Assembly: GCA_947631505.1 (NCBI GenBank)
Contig: CANRLR010000008.1
Coordinates: forward strand, 1-64,000
Reading direction: 5' to 3'
DNA length: 64,000 nucleotides
Source: an uncultured Lachnospiraceae bacterium
Lineage (GTDB): Bacteria > Bacillota > Clostridia > Lachnospirales > Lachnospiraceae
Part shown: piece by piece, positions 1-7,629 of the stretch
How positions within the stretch are numbered: position 1 is the first letter of the stretch
Layout: each line of letters begins with the position of its first letter
Notes under the pieces: model-generated
The model's database searches: none
What the model saw: the letters and a program-made list of their open reading frames with translations, nothing else
Told to the model about the DNA's origin: nothing
Translations under genes and position numbers: made by a program

Positions 1-120
1 AAATGTAATAGTAAATTGCTGTAACGCCTGTAAAATCAATGTTTTTCAAAAAAAGTTAATCTCTTGCCGTGGCAGATAAAAAGCACTTTTATTTTGTTGT
101 TCATAACTTTTTATTTCCTC

Positions 121-285
121 TCAAATCATCTCAAATGCCCATAAATACTGGGTTTGTTCTCGGTTCCTCAAAAGCCCCGTTCTATCAAGTTCTTCCCTTG
201 CATCCTCAGCCTTTGCCATGTTACTACAAAACGTATGTCTACATACATAAGGTGTTATCTTCGGTAACGGAACACGATAAATGTT
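121..285 (-). pseudogene. Remnant of a tyrosine recombinase (integrase) C-terminus
   Basis: Reading the minus strand gives an open stretch containing KITPYVCRHTFCSNMAK, the box around the catalytic H-x-x-R of ICE and phage integrases. Directly after NMAK the frame continues with AEDAREELDRTG and reaches a stop. In intact enzymes the segment with the second conserved His and the catalytic Tyr (MGHSDI...NTYTH) lies between these two parts. An in-frame internal deletion is therefore the simplest reading. Upstream of about 285 the frame is closed by stops, so the rest of the gene is missing. The remnant marks an old mobile-element insertion; it cannot be active. Confidence 0.62.
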
Positions 286-359
286 GTGCGACCATTGGCA
301 TACTTAATTGCATTCATACTAAAAACATAGTATAAAAAATCTTTGTCTACTTCTGGTTT

Positions 360-497
360 TCAATAAACTTTTTCTTGCAAGGTATTCATTCTTGTCTTAA
401 TCGTATGCTCAGACTTCCCTACTGGTTCTGCTAATTCCTTCTGAGCAATGGACGGATTTCCTTCCATTAACTCTAATTCCTTATCTACTGACATAAC
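360..497 (-). pseudogene. Winged-helix DNA-binding fragment
   Basis: A 45-codon stretch beginning MSVDKELELMEGNPSIAQ matches the pattern of the C-terminal winged helix found in many AlbA/divergent-AAA-type regulators (E-x-NPSI-x-QKELA...SEHTIK-x-RM-x-x-LQEK). It stops right after LQEKVY, where family members continue with the wing. No N-terminal domain is present upstream. It is either a degraded tail of a larger regulator or a tiny standalone gene; the surrounding debris favours decay. Confidence 0.45.
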
Positions 498-566
498 CAT
501 ACCTCCAATACATTTAACTATTTCCATTTCAAAAACAGATAAAAAGATTTCAAGCAAACTGAATAA

Positions 567-640
567 TTATTTACCGATATCCATAATATCATCCATCTTA
601 CGATCTAGTGTCTCACAAATTTTCACTCGAATACAAACGC
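567..640 (-). pseudogene. XRE-type regulator C-terminal fragment
   Basis: The minus strand reads KICETLDRKMDDIMDIGK and then a stop. This is the typical end of small Cro/CI-like helix-turn-helix proteins (KICEALDC..DDIMEI). The DNA-binding helices that should precede it are not in frame upstream. I see no other coding signal between 558 and 727. Confidence 0.4.
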
Positions 641-727
641 GAACTTACCGCCATATATGTGCCTCCATTTTTTTCAAATTCTTTTTAATATGTAAAAAAA
701 TAAATATAAGAAACGTTATAAATCACG

Positions 728-1660
728 CTATACAAGATAGTCTATATGTTCTGTTCCTTGTAATTGTTCTATTCTTTCAACAATAATTAGTATTTCTCTT
801 TCTATATAAGATAATGTTGCATTATTTGGCTGATTATTCTTTTGATTAGTGTAATAATCTAACAACTTAATCAAGCTGAATATCTCATGCCTTCGTTGCT
901 CAAACAATTGACTACTTGCTATTTCAGTTTCAATTTGAGCCTTTTTCTTTTCATATTCAATCCTATCTCCTTCGAGCGCCACACTTACCAGCACTTGAAT
1001 CAATTTACAAATAAAATCTTTACCGGCAGTAACTATCTTACCGTTTGAACCAATATGAATACTTTCCAAAATCATATTTTTTGATTCTTTAATAGTTTCA
1101 ATATTTTCGTAACGTATTTCATCGTACCCATTATCCCACATATAGCTGATAATAGAATACAATTGATTATATGCTTCTAACAACGAATTTAGTTCCTGTA
1201 CAGAAAAAGCATTATCTACTTCTATTCTCAAATATCCCGTATTTTCAAAACTTAAATCTCGTTCCTGCAATAATTCCGAGTACCGTTTAAAACCTGCATT
1301 AATTTTATCTTTCACTTTTAAGAGATATTTTTCTATTGAAATAATATTAATTTGCAAAACTTTATAGCAACCTTTATATAATTCAAAATACTCGTAATAC
1401 TCATGAATTAACTTCTTTTGAATTACAGATTTATTATCCTTATTCACTTGCACATCATTATTTAAAAATAATTGTCCATTTTCAATAAAAAAGTGCATAA
1501 TACAATATTCACGATAAAATACATATGCTTGCATTCCATAAATCTTAAAATACATGTCTTGAAACAATCTATCAAATCTATCAATGTAATACCCATGCCC
1601 ATTGTTTTCTTGTACCCATTGTGTAAATTCAGTTTTTGGTTTTGTTTCCACTCTTACCAT
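728..1660 (-). CDS. Uncharacterised 310-residue protein
   Basis: I do not recognise a family. The start is set at MVRVETKPKTEF because a GGAGG sits 8-9 bases upstream of that codon; the six extra codons of the longer frame would overlap this site. The protein is soluble, mainly helical, rich in Glu, Lys and Tyr, with no signal peptide or membrane segment. A short central hydrophobic helix (roughly residues 215-235, ICKLIQVLVSVAL) is followed by charged coiled-coil-like sequence. It lies among decayed mobile-element fragments and has low GC, so it is probably accessory cargo. No operon partner is evident. Confidence 0.7.
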   Translation of the reverse strand: MVRVETKPKTEFTQWVQENNGHGYYIDRFDRLFQDMYFKIYGMQAYVFYREYCIMHFFIENGQLFLNNDVQVNKDNKSVIQKKLIHEYYEYFELYKGCYKVLQINIISIEKYLLKVKDKINAGFKRYSELLQERDLSFENTGYLRIEVDNAFSVQELNSLLEAYNQLYSIISYMWDNGYDEIRYENIETIKESKNMILESIHIGSNGKIVTAGKDFICKLIQVLVSVALEGDRIEYEKKKAQIETEIASSQLFEQRRHEIFSLIKLLDYYTNQKNNQPNNATLSYIEREILIIVERIEQLQGTEHIDYLV

Positions 1661-1827
1661 TTTTACACCCTCCATCATTTGTAAATTTATTATGCATACT
1701 GTAGTAGTTCAAATCTATACCAATTTTACCACTCATACTATGAAATAACAATCAGATTTTGCAACTGAAAGTTTTTGCGATTTATTGCAGAAATCTGAAT
1801 TAGTATTATATCCTGTTTAGATTGATT

Positions 1828-2082
1828 TTACAGATTATCGTGTAACCAGTTTTTTATCACCTCATTATCTCCATTTCCCATAAAAGTATGTTCACTCTGC
1901 CCTGATATTTTCAATGCCACATGATTACACTTTGCAAAATTTTCTATAACCTGTAAAGACTGTAAACTATCGAAGCAAAACTTTCAGCTGATTCCTTATC
2001 AGACATTTTCCCATGAACATAAATATATGCTTTGTCAGATTTTGCTCCCCAAATAATGACCGGGATTTTCCCGATATAAAAA
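1828..2082 (-). pseudogene. Alpha/beta hydrolase with large internal deletion
   Basis: One frame reads GKIPVIIWGAKSDKAYIYVHGKMSDKESAESFA, like the N-terminal part of small alpha/beta hydrolases (YIYVHGKMSSKESA, the oxyanion-hole region). After a frame change the sequence resumes with VIENFAKCNHVALKISGQ and SEHTFMGNGDNEVIKNWL, the C-terminal segment carrying the catalytic-His region. The middle, including the nucleophile elbow, is gone. It is a dead gene. The stretch 1684-1827 upstream of the neighbouring gene shows nothing beyond AT-rich, promoter-like sequence. Confidence 0.6.
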
Positions 2083-2102
2083 AGTGTTTTTTATACAAAA
2101 GA

Positions 2103-2124
2103 GAGGCCGCAAAACTACGACCTC
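2103..2124 (-). terminator. Intrinsic terminator after the acetyltransferase gene
   Basis: On the minus strand a 7-bp stem (GAGGTCG / CGGCCTC, with one G-U pair) and 8-base loop are followed by TTTTGT. It lies about 120 bases past the acetyltransferase stop. Confidence 0.55.
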
Positions 2125-2242
2125 CCGGAAATCACTGATAATCTTTTCTTATTTTCCTATTTCCCTGTTCAATCTCATATTTACAACCACTTAATTCGCC
2201 CCATTTCTTTTTTTATTTATACACATCGTATCACTGTCCTAC

Positions 2243-2881
2243 TTATATGGATTGTTTTAACTGTTCAATGTTTCCGCTCTGTATCGCACTAATATTTCTT
2301 GCAATTTTTTCCTCAGACCAGTTCCACCACTGAATGTCCAATAATTCAGAAATGGTTTCTTCTGGAAATCGTCTCTTTATTGGTTTCGCCGGAACACCAC
2401 CAACAATCATATATGGCGGAACATCTTTTGTGACAACTGCACGAGTTCCAATGATTGTTCCGTCTCCGATGGTGACACCGGCTAAAATAACAGCTTCATA
2501 ACCAATCCAAACATCATTTCCAATAATAATATCACCTTTATTATCCCACGCTTTCGTTACATCTTTCTTATCCAATCCCCATTCTTCAAAGAATAGTGGG
2601 AATGGATAAGTGGACAATGAAGACAGCGTATGATTGGCACTGTTAAAAAGAAATTTTGCACCACAGGCAATGGAACAGAAATTTCCAATCTGCAATTTGT
2701 CATGGTTGATTGGATAGTGATATAATACGTTGTTCTTCTCAAATAACGTTGGATCATTTACAAAATCATTGTACATTGTAAAATCTCCAACCGTTATATT
2801 GGGATTTGTGATTACATGTTTCAAATAAATTGTTTCTTTATCTCCTGTGCGGGGATAAATCTGTTTTACTGGAATAGTCAT
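2243..2881 (-). CDS. CatB/Vat-type O-acetyltransferase (xenobiotic acetyltransferase)
   Basis: Left-handed beta-helix acetyltransferase of 212 residues, about the size of CatB chloramphenicol and Vat streptogramin A acetyltransferases. It uses acetyl-CoA to acetylate a hydroxyl on a small molecule. Visible hallmarks are KLQIGNFCSIACGAKFLFNS, the catalytic-His motif NHTLSSLSTYPF, the hexapeptide repeats IIIGNDVWIGYEAVILAGV-TIGDGTIIG and the closing VPPYMIVGGVPAKPIKRRF. It starts at an ATG with AGGAGG seven bases upstream. Whether it confers drug resistance cannot be read from sequence alone; many commensal homologues have no known substrate. The 217-base upstream gap contains a possible leader peptide and promoter (separate entries). 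Confidence 0.85.
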   Translation of the reverse strand: MTIPVKQIYPRTGDKETIYLKHVITNPNITVGDFTMYNDFVNDPTLFEKNNVLYHYPINHDKLQIGNFCSIACGAKFLFNSANHTLSSLSTYPFPLFFEEWGLDKKDVTKAWDNKGDIIIGNDVWIGYEAVILAGVTIGDGTIIGTRAVVTKDVPPYMIVGGVPAKPIKRRFPEETISELLDIQWWNWSEEKIARNISAIQSGNIEQLKQSI

Positions 2882-2910
2882 TTAAAATCCTCCTGTCAAT
2901 TTGATAATGT

Positions 2911-2949
2911 CTATTTAACTATTCCAGATAAAGCAATGCAGCGTTTCAC
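2911..2949 (-). other. Possible 12-codon leader peptide upstream of the acetyltransferase
   Basis: A GTG-initiated mini-ORF (MKRCIALSGIVK) follows GAGGTGG at good spacing, starts just after the predicted transcription start, and ends 30 bases before the acetyltransferase ATG. Drug-inducible cat and erm genes often have such leaders. I could not find a hairpin pairing with the downstream AGGAGG, so an attenuation mechanism is not shown. Confidence 0.3.
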
Positions 2950-2968
2950 CGAAACCACCTCACTTTTT

Positions 2969-2997
2969 ATTTTAAATCAATTTAATACGCGTTCCAA
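2969..2997 (-). promoter_or_regulatory. Probable sigma-A promoter of the acetyltransferase gene
   Basis: Minus strand TTGGAA, 17-base spacer, TAAAAT. The expected start point lies directly ahead of the leader-peptide ribosome-binding site. Confidence 0.45.
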
Positions 2998-3096
2998 GAC
3001 TTTTTGATACTGTTTCCTGTTGTATTTGTACCCCACTATTAGATAACTGGGGTTACGTAAGCCAGTCCAACACAGGCTAGTCCGCCACTAAAAAAC

Positions 3097-4104
3097 TTAA
3101 ATATATGGACACTCGGATTGCTTTATACTAATAGCATCCGAAAATACATCTACTATATACCCATTCTTTGCTAAAAGTAATTTTATATCAAACTCATCAA
3201 TCCTACATTTAGGACCTATAATAATTTCTTTAATTATGTCTCTTTTCCGTTTTTCAAAACCTAGTTCAAAATATACACGTAAATCATTCCCTGAACTTCG
3301 AAATTTCAAAGGACTTCGTGTAAAGTCACCAAGGTATTTATCATTCTCTGTAAAAAAACCATCAAGAAAGTCTGCATACCCATAATCATCTACACCGTCA
3401 TCTGCACAATAATTGTCTGATTGTAGTTTTCTAAAAATACGCCACTCTTGTTCTTCAGAAAACTTGTCATTCTTATAAACAAAGCTTTCTTGCCAAATGC
3501 TAAACATAAGTAAAGAAACATTCATAATCAATTCCGATTCACTATATTCCCCTTTTCCTTTATCGATACTACTTTCAATAGACCATTTCAATTGCTCATC
3601 AATCGCCATATGCAAAAATCTGAAAGTATCTTCACGATTATAAATCACTTTAGTTAATGTATAAAATGGGTCATACATAAATTTCTCTAATACTTCTGTA
3701 TTAAATCCAATAGCAACGCCATTTCCGTCGCTCCCATACGCTCTCCATTGACTAAGTAGATCGCTTGCTTCAGAAAAACAAATCAAAAAACTTTTAGAAT
3801 TTTTCGCAATCGGAGCCCTTTTTAATAATAAATTTTCAACAGTTTCTAACGCAATTTCCTTTGTCCTTTGCAACAGTTCATTGTCATATATTTTTTTATA
3901 TGACGATATAGTTTCATCCATTACTTCTCGAATTTTAGTAAATAACCATTTCATTTCTGTATAATCATTTGTTTTTTCTGCATCTGATAACCAAATATTG
4001 TGATTTTCGATTATGCTTATTAATGTATCCACCGAACAATAGTGGTATAAAACAGGTGGTGCTTTCGGACAATACTTTAAATACTCATTTGTCAATACTG
4101 GCAT
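3097..4104 (-). CDS. DUF2971 domain protein
   Basis: 335 residues. The N-terminal pattern LYHYCSVDTLISIIENHNIWLSDAEKTNDYTEMKW and the later SFLICFSEASDLLSQWRAYGSDGNGVAIGF are typical of the DUF2971 family, whose biochemical role is unknown. Other family-like points are YKNDKFSEEQEWRIFR and the late IIKEIIIGPKC. No signal peptide or membrane segment. AGGAGA precedes the ATG. It stands alone in the accessory island between the acetyltransferase and an AAA/DUF4143 ATPase. Such proteins are patchily distributed, which fits transfer, but no defence function is established. Confidence 0.8.
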   Translation of the reverse strand: MPVLTNEYLKYCPKAPPVLYHYCSVDTLISIIENHNIWLSDAEKTNDYTEMKWLFTKIREVMDETISSYKKIYDNELLQRTKEIALETVENLLLKRAPIAKNSKSFLICFSEASDLLSQWRAYGSDGNGVAIGFNTEVLEKFMYDPFYTLTKVIYNREDTFRFLHMAIDEQLKWSIESSIDKGKGEYSESELIMNVSLLMFSIWQESFVYKNDKFSEEQEWRIFRKLQSDNYCADDGVDDYGYADFLDGFFTENDKYLGDFTRSPLKFRSSGNDLRVYFELGFEKRKRDIIKEIIIGPKCRIDEFDIKLLLAKNGYIVDVFSDAISIKQSECPYI

Positions 4105-4234
4105 AGATAATCTCCTCTCTAGTGATTTAATAATTTACTTTTTATCATATCTCTAAAACTCCTTTATCTCCTTTGATTTCAAGGATTCTGCCACTCTATA
4201 ATATTTTTAATTTCAAGCATAATATCTTTCGAAT

Positions 4235-5497
4235 CTATATCTCCAAGAATTCTGCATTTAACAGGAAATCATACACGCTCATCATCAATATCCCATCCTC
4301 ATTATAGAACGGCCTTGGTGTATTCGAGGTAATCACGATTTTCTTAAAAGAATCATGAATCTTCAAAAGCGGCCGTAACTCCTGTGCTATCTTTTCTTCG
4401 GTTTCAAGAAGGTATGCAGATTGGATATAATACTTCTTCGAACCTTTTCTGCAAATGAAGTCCACCTCCAATTGCTTTTTTACCGCCTTTGCAGCCTTGC
4501 CATTCTCAACGATTGTCAGATTGCCCACATCCACACTGTAGCCACGCATACGAAGTTCATTGTATATTACATTTTCCATAGAATGTGTCACTTCCATCTG
4601 ACGAAAGTTAATTCGTGCATTACGAAGTCCCATATCCATAAAATAATACTTCAGAGGTGTTCCTATATAAGACTTGCCCTTAATATCATATCTCCTAGCT
4701 GATTCCACTAAAAATGCATCTTCTAGATACTCAATGTACTTTGTGATGGTAGTGGGAGTAATCTTGGAATTGCCCACACTCTTAAATGTATTTTTCAGTT
4801 TATTCGGGTTGGTGAGAGAACCAATTGCAGAAGAAAGAATGTTCAATAGTGCTTCCATCTCACCCACATTTCTGATTTTATTACGTTTTACAATGTCACG
4901 AATGTAGGTTTCTTTAAACAGATTATCAAGCAATGCCACCTTTTGTTCTTCCGTATTTGCAAGGACAACCAGTGGGATTCCGCCATATGAGATATATTCA
5001 TTCCACCCATCATACTTATTCCCGTCATACACGGACATGAACTCTGAAAAGCTCAGTGGGTACATATGAATCTCATCACCCCTCCCGCCAAATTCCGTAG
5101 CAATGTCCCTCGACAGGAACTTTGCATTGCTGCCGGACACATATACATCACAATTCTTCTTATCTGCAAGTCCGTTCAGTACACTGACAAATTCTCCAAG
5201 CATCTGAACCTCATCCAACAGGATATAATATTTTGCATCATCCTTTAGCTGCTCCTTTATCCACGGATAGAACACCTTCGGGTCACGATATTCAATATTG
5301 TCATACAAATCAAATGCCATCTCTATAATATGGTCAGATGCCACTCCGTCCGCAAGCAAAGCATTTTTAAACAGTTTACGCAGTAAATATGACTTTCCAC
5401 ATCTTCGAATGCCTGTCACAATTTTTATCAAACCATTATTTTTACGTTTTATCATCTGTTGCAAATAATAATCTCGCTTAATTTCTATCTCCATCAT
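4235..5497 (-). CDS. ATP-binding protein of the AAA_14 / DUF4143 family
   Basis: 420 residues. The N-terminal AAA domain has Walker A GIRRCGKSYLLRKLF (residues about 29-43) and Walker B YYILLDEVQML (about 90-100), followed by the sensor region DVYVSGSNAKFLSRDIATEFGGRGDEI. The C-terminal half is DUF4143-like, with LEVDFICRKGSKKYYIQSAYLL, which resembles a PD-(D/E)xK nuclease fold (D-x-n-Q-V/S pattern). These proteins are common and multicopy in Clostridia and Bacteroidetes. Their cellular role is not known. AAGGGAG lies upstream of the ATG. The promoter region contains a duplicated 32-base block (separate entry). Confidence 0.85.
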   Translation of the reverse strand: MMEIEIKRDYYLQQMIKRKNNGLIKIVTGIRRCGKSYLLRKLFKNALLADGVASDHIIEMAFDLYDNIEYRDPKVFYPWIKEQLKDDAKYYILLDEVQMLGEFVSVLNGLADKKNCDVYVSGSNAKFLSRDIATEFGGRGDEIHMYPLSFSEFMSVYDGNKYDGWNEYISYGGIPLVVLANTEEQKVALLDNLFKETYIRDIVKRNKIRNVGEMEALLNILSSAIGSLTNPNKLKNTFKSVGNSKITPTTITKYIEYLEDAFLVESARRYDIKGKSYIGTPLKYYFMDMGLRNARINFRQMEVTHSMENVIYNELRMRGYSVDVGNLTIVENGKAAKAVKKQLEVDFICRKGSKKYYIQSAYLLETEEKIAQELRPLLKIHDSFKKIVITSNTPRPFYNEDGILMMSVYDFLLNAEFLEI

Positions 5498-5505
5498 CCG
5501 GCTCC

Positions 5506-5609
5506 CTTCTAAAAGATATTTCGGTTATTTTTTCCTGATTTTTCTTTTATTATACCAAATATATCCTAATTTTCAACTTCTAAAAGATATTTTGGTTATT
5601 TTTTCCCGG
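5506..5609. repeat. Two direct copies of a 32-base block upstream of the AAA/DUF4143 gene
   Basis: Copies at 5506-5537 and 5577-5608 share CTTCTAAAAGATATTT, then C or T, then GGTTATTTTTTCC, with two differences in 32 bases and a 71-base period. The proximal copy runs into the gene's ribosome-binding region. It may be a duplicated operator/promoter or simply a small tandem duplication. Confidence 0.6.
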
Positions 5610-5698
5610 CTTTTCCTTTGGACAAGAATTTAAAAGCAGCTAATATTTACAAATATGTCACTATCAAAAAAGTGTTGTATTTTCCTATAAAGTGAAAA

Positions 5699-5730
5699 AA
5701 ACCGGAAATCTATATATAGATTTCCGGTTT
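5699..5730 (-). terminator. Intrinsic terminator of the chemoreceptor gene
   Basis: Perfect inverted repeat AACCGGAAATC / GATTTCCGGTT around TATATATA, followed on the minus strand by a run of T. It starts 13 bases after the chemoreceptor stop codon. Confidence 0.85.
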
Positions 5731-5742
5731 ATGATTCTAATC

Positions 5743-7455
5743 TTATTTTCTATCTCTAAGTTCAAATTGTCCTATGATCTCATCCATACCTACTGCCTGT
5801 GCAGACAACTCCTCACTTGTAGCTGACGTTTCCTCTGCTGTAGCCGAATTGGATTGTACGACCTCTGAGATTCGGGTAATACCTTGATCGGCTTGTTCTA
5901 TCGATTCTGCTTCCTGTGTTGTCATCTCACTCAATATCTTGGATGTATCTGCAATCGCTTGAATTGAATTTACAACATCCATTAGGACTTCGGATGTTCT
6001 TGTGGCTGCCTGATTACCTACTTCAACCTCATTAATTGACTCTTCAATCAAGTGTCTTGTATTAACTGCTGATTTTGCACTCTGGTCTGCCAAATTACGA
6101 ATCTGATCAGCAACAACGGCAAATCCTTTTCCTGCATCTCCTGCACGTGCTGCCTCTATTGCAGCATTTAAAGAAAGTAAGTTTGTCTGGCTTGCAATAT
6201 CTTCAATCTCTGCAATAATATTAACAATCTTTTGCGAAGTCTCATTAATCTTAGCCATCGCCTTCATCAGAACTTCCATTTCACCATGGCTCTTCTGTGC
6301 CTCATCCGCACATTCTCTAGCTTTATCATAAGCAGCATTAACCTCTCCGGCAGTCTTTGACAGGGCTGAGGTAATTTCAGAAATCATAGCCTGAAGTTCT
6401 TCAACGGATGCCGCCTGATCCGTTGCTCCTTCTGCAAGAGCCTGAGAAGCCTCTGCAAGATTTGTAGCACCAATAGATACCATATCCGATGCGTCCTTTA
6501 CGTCCCCAAGTGCTACACCGACCTGATGGTTCATCTGGCTAGTGGCATCATAAAGCGCCTTAAAGTCACCGACATATTCCTCCTCACAGGACGAACTGAT
6601 GTTGAAATTTCCATTTGCCATCTCGCCCAAAACATGGGATAGATCATCAATGATTAACTGGATCTTTACAGTCGTACTATGAACTGCCTTTGCCATATCT
6701 GCAATCTCATCCTCCTGATGAAATTCAGGAAACGGTGAGGTAATATCTCCCTGTGAAAAAGCATCCAGTCTGGAAATCAGCTGTTCCATCGGGGCTACGA
6801 TACCCTTTGCCGTTACACTGCTCAATTTTGTTGAAATTAAAAATGCAACTACAATCAGAACAACAATCACAATAATCAAAATAATTGCCAGTGTAAGCAA
6901 ATAATCCTGTTGCGAATCACCTTTCTGCACATTGACATCCATCAATGCCCTAAAGGCTTCATCTCCTGCATCATATACCGGAGTCATATCATTAAGAGCC
7001 ATCTTCTGTGCCTGAGAAGACAGTGCCGCGTCTGTAGAACTGCCGAGCTCTATAACTTTTTCCTCTACCGCATAATATTTATCTAACGCAGTCCGAATCG
7101 CTGTAAGTCCATCTTTTCCTTCTTTTGTCACCATCGTTTTTTCAACGGTTTTCAAAAGCTGTTCCAAGTTTGACACAGCCTCATCATGCTGTTTTTTGGC
7201 CTGATCAATCGACGATTGATCATCATATCCAATTATCGCCCGTGTTGCACTGCGCACTTCTCCGTACTCGTTCATTGCCAACGCAATATCTCCCTGCGGA
7301 AATGCATAATATGTAAGTGTATAATTATACCGATTAATTAAAATAATCATAACCACTATCGCTAACAATGTTGCAAAACCTGCCAGCCCCAGTGTATAAG
7401 CGGAACTTGTTTTTAGCCTCTTTTGAATTCTCATTTTCTGCAGTTTCTTGATCAT
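5743..7455 (-). CDS. Methyl-accepting chemotaxis protein
   Basis: 570-residue transmembrane chemoreceptor. TM1 is at about residues 18-40, an outside four-helix-bundle sensor of about 140 residues follows, then TM2 (LTLAIILIIVIVVLIVVAFLI) at about 185-207, a HAMP segment, and the cytoplasmic signalling domain. The hairpin tip is clear: EIEDIASQTNLLSLNAAIEA followed by ARAGDAGKGFAVVADQIRNLA. It should report an unidentified ligand to CheA/CheW; no che genes are in the window. AAGGAG eight bases before the ATG fixes the start. A flagellin methylase further along the window fits a motile organism. Confidence 0.95.
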   Translation of the reverse strand: MIKKLQKMRIQKRLKTSSAYTLGLAGFATLLAIVVMIILINRYNYTLTYYAFPQGDIALAMNEYGEVRSATRAIIGYDDQSSIDQAKKQHDEAVSNLEQLLKTVEKTMVTKEGKDGLTAIRTALDKYYAVEEKVIELGSSTDAALSSQAQKMALNDMTPVYDAGDEAFRALMDVNVQKGDSQQDYLLTLAIILIIVIVVLIVVAFLISTKLSSVTAKGIVAPMEQLISRLDAFSQGDITSPFPEFHQEDEIADMAKAVHSTTVKIQLIIDDLSHVLGEMANGNFNISSSCEEEYVGDFKALYDATSQMNHQVGVALGDVKDASDMVSIGATNLAEASQALAEGATDQAASVEELQAMISEITSALSKTAGEVNAAYDKARECADEAQKSHGEMEVLMKAMAKINETSQKIVNIIAEIEDIASQTNLLSLNAAIEAARAGDAGKGFAVVADQIRNLADQSAKSAVNTRHLIEESINEVEVGNQAATRTSEVLMDVVNSIQAIADTSKILSEMTTQEAESIEQADQGITRISEVVQSNSATAEETSATSEELSAQAVGMDEIIGQFELRDRK

Positions 7456-7629
7456 AATTTCTATCTCCTTTTCCTTATTCTATACATAGATATTTATTAA
7501 ACTCTTTCCCCCTCAACCATAAAAAATCATCTAATAACTACCTAAATATAGTCTACATATAATTCTACCACTAAATTCAAAAAATACAATCCTTATCTTT
7601 ATACGAAAAACCGTTTGTTCTTTTCTTTC

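Noticed and set aside
36-104. 22-codon minus-strand ORF beginning like a low-molecular-weight phosphatase (KVLFICHG)
   Set aside because: It has a good ribosome-binding site, but after eight matching residues the sequence diverges (CHGKR instead of CHGNICRS) and stops. It is too short to call, though it may be another remnant.
69-335. 88-residue plus-strand ORF
   Set aside because: Lies opposite the integrase remnant; the protein has no recognisable pattern and there is no ribosome-binding site.
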